From Thermomicrobiaceae bacterium (GTDB lineage: Bacteria > Chloroflexota > Chloroflexia > Thermomicrobiales > Thermomicrobiaceae): DNA of 6,118 bases. A program made the position numbers and the translations under genes. Below the pieces are notes generated by a model. That model ran no database searches and was not told the origin of the DNA. It worked only from the letters and a program-made list of their open reading frames with translations. The stretch is from NCBI GenBank assembly GCA_007123655.1, contig SKKR01000543.1, positions 1-6,118 of the forward strand. The letters are read 5' to 3'. Positions 4,531-6,118 of this stretch are shown in pieces (the stretch's first letter is position 1; each line of letters opens with the position of its first letter).

Positions 4531-6118
4531 CTAGGGCAGATCATCCTCTTGCCGCTCGACGTCATAGTAATCGAGACGCCGGCTGGACACGTGCGCCTGG
4601 ATCTCCTGCATGCTGACGCCTGCGCGGTGAAGCGTATGCCGGACGAATTCCAGCCCGACCTCGAATGCAGGCTGCACGATCTCGTTTGCCCCTGCTTCGT
4701 CGAGTCGACGAATTTGCCCGTAATTCTGGGCCCGACCGATGATATCGACTGACTCGTTCAACTGCCGGGCTATACGGATCGCCAGCTGTGCCGATATCAG
4801 GTCCTGAACGGTCACGGCAAACACTCGAGCGTGTTCCACGCCCGCAGCTTGCAACACGTTCTCATTTCCGATGTCGCCGTAGATCGCGGGAATCTCCCTG
4901 GCACGGAGCTCCCGCACGGTAGTCGCGTTGAGATCGACCACAACGAATCGGAGTCCCCTACGTTGCAATGCCCGGGCAAGTTCACGACCGGCACGACCAT
5001 ATCCGGCGATGATCGTGTGGTTCCGAAGCGCTCCCGGTGAGACATCATCGATCTCGCCCAGCTCCGAGATGACATCTGACGGGCCGGTAAATGGCGGAAC
5101 CAGCGACATCACCCGGGCGAACGGTCCTTCCAGCCTGGATAGCATGGGATTCATCAGCAACGAACCGATCGACCCGGCAAGAACCGCGTTGTAGACGCGG
5201 TCATCGATGATTCCAAGATCGATCGCCTGACCCGCGATAATGAACGAAAATTCACCGATCTGTCCGAGAAGAATGCCCGCAGCCGCGGCAGATGCAGCGG
5301 AGTATCCCAGCACCCGCAGCGCCGCACCAGCGATAAGTGTCTTGACCACAACGATCAGCAGGATCATTCCGCCGATCAGCATCCAGTCATCAATCAGACC
5401 GGCCGGATCGAATAACAGTCCGATCGACGCGAAAAACACCACAGCGAAGACGTCCCGCAGCGGGATAATCTCGCCGAGAACCTGGTGGGAGAACTCCGAC
5501 TCGGACACAACCACACCAGCCAGAAACGCACCGAACGCGAGTGAGAGCCCCGCTGCTTCACTGAAGATCGCAACGCCGAACGCGATCAGGATGATCGTAA
5601 CCAGAAAGAGTTCCCGGGACCCGAGCCTCGCGACCTGGTAGAGAACCCAGGGGACGAACCTGAGTCCCAAAAGCCAGAGCGTGACCAGAACCAGAAGCGC
5701 CAGTCCGATTGATTGCGCCAGGTTCAGCATGGCCTCTTCCTCTGAGACGCCAGTCATGACCGGAAGCAGCGCGAGAATTGGAACGACCGCCAGATCCTGC
5801 GCCAGCGAGACACCAAGCGTCGCCCGGCCGTGAGGCTGATCGAGCTCTCCCCGAAGTTGCAAGAGCTTCAACGCGACCGTTGAACTTGTGATTGCCACGA
5901 CGGCGCCGATCAGGAAAGCCTCGCCGAAAGCGAATCCAAAGAAGTACGACGCGAGGAACCCAACGCCAATTGTCAAGCTAACCTGTACGCCCCCACCTAT
6001 GGAGACGACGCGCCGCAAATCGTAAAGATCGCGGAATGAGAACTGTACGCCCAGCGAGAACATCAGAAGCGTGACACCGAGGTTGGCGAGGAGCTCGACT
6101 CCGAACGGGTCCACGACC
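4531..6118 (-). CDS. CPA2 monovalent cation:proton antiporter with TrkA-N domain (partial, 5' end outside window)
   Basis: This is an inner-membrane antiporter of the KefB/KefC type, exchanging K+ or Na+ for H+ and gated by a cytoplasmic nucleotide-binding domain. About 529 codons are visible. The frame stays open to the right edge and roughly 55-60 residues of the N-terminus (one or two spans) are missing, so the first visible codons are not a start. Numbering residues from the GTG at 6114, about ten hydrophobic spans lie in 8-323. Family motifs are S-S-T-V-A-L-K-L-L (77-85), A-Q-D-L-A-V-V-P (105-112, the QD ion-path motif of KefB-like members), F-G-A-F-L-A-G (194-200) and G-Q-I-G-E-F-S-F-I (284-292). 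The TrkA-N (RCK_N) Rossmann domain starts near 365, with G-Y-G-R-A-G (371-376), an acidic strand-2 end at D394 suggesting NAD(H) binding, and Y-G-D (412-414). The tail after about 486 is too short for a TrkA-C domain. It ends with TAG, converging on tRNA-His. Confidence 0.93.
   Translation of the reverse strand, partial: VVDPFGVELLANLGVTLLMFSLGVQFSFRDLYDLRRVVSIGGGVQVSLTIGVGFLASYFFGFAFGEAFLIGAVVAITSSTVALKLLQLRGELDQPHGRATLGVSLAQDLAVVPILALLPVMTGVSEEEAMLNLAQSIGLALLVLVTLWLLGLRFVPWVLYQVARLGSRELFLVTIILIAFGVAIFSEAAGLSLAFGAFLAGVVVSESEFSHQVLGEIIPLRDVFAVVFFASIGLLFDPAGLIDDWMLIGGMILLIVVVKTLIAGAALRVLGYSAASAAAAGILLGQIGEFSFIIAGQAIDLGIIDDRVYNAVLAGSIGSLLMNPMLSRLEGPFARVMSLVPPFTGPSDVISELGEIDDVSPGALRNHTIIAGYGRAGRELARALQRRGLRFVVVDLNATTVRELRAREIPAIYGDIGNENVLQAAGVEHARVFAVTVQDLISAQLAIRIARQLNESVDIIGRAQNYGQIRRLDEAGANEIVQPAFEVGLEFVRHTLHRAGVSMQEIQAHVSSRRLDYYDVERQEDDLP

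Noticed and set aside
4380..4752. Plus-strand open frames across tRNA-His and the antiporter 3' end
   Set aside because: They run through the tRNA and terminator and then opposite a convincing antiporter coding sequence.

Overview
The window is GC-rich bacterial chromosome with three blocks: a minus-strand polysaccharide-type glycosyltransferase operon (1-3573), a plus-strand stable-RNA block (about 3700-4504), and the 3' part of a minus-strand cation/proton antiporter gene (4531-6118). There is no sign of an insertion sequence, phage, CRISPR array or recent gene transfer. GTG starts, acidic proteins, and a small helical protein of a type I associate with glycan clusters of Chloroflexota and Actinobacteria together suggest a Chloroflexota-like organism. 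That placement is an inference and only moderately secure.

Glycosyltransferase operon, read right to left on the minus strand. A single-span membrane protein with periplasmic or extracellular TPR repeats (3573-2938) is followed after 5 nt by a GT4-type glycosyltransferase (2932-1613). Next come a 131-residue small protein of unknown function (1638-1243, overlapping by 26 nt), a second GT4-type enzyme (1246-203, ATGA overlap), and the first 70 codons of a third glycosyltransferase (210-1, overlapping by 8 nt) that runs off the left edge. The tight overlaps point to one translationally coupled transcript. The enzymes probably add successive sugars to a cell-surface or exported glycan; no sugar donor or acceptor can be read from the sequence.

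Stable-RNA block on the plus strand. A promoter at 3700-3728 precedes tRNA-Leu(CAG), rnpB (the RNase P catalytic RNA) and tRNA-His(GTG), and the block ends in a strong intrinsic terminator. The gap between tRNA-Leu and rnpB is only about 36 nt and is filled by a hairpin, so rnpB is probably made on the same primary transcript as tRNA-Leu, a substrate of RNase P. An extended -10 element upstream of tRNA-His may give that tRNA a second promoter.

The 207-nt gap 3574-3780 separates the operon from the RNA block and carries promoter candidates in both directions. The antiporter gene converges on the RNA block and stops 27 nt beyond its terminator. It encodes most of a CPA2 (KefB/KefC-like) membrane domain fused to a cytoplasmic nucleotide-binding TrkA-N (RCK) domain; its start lies beyond the right edge.

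I found no convincing wholly new system. The items most worth a second look are the tRNA-Leu/rnpB/tRNA-His arrangement and the small protein wedged between the glycosyltransferases.
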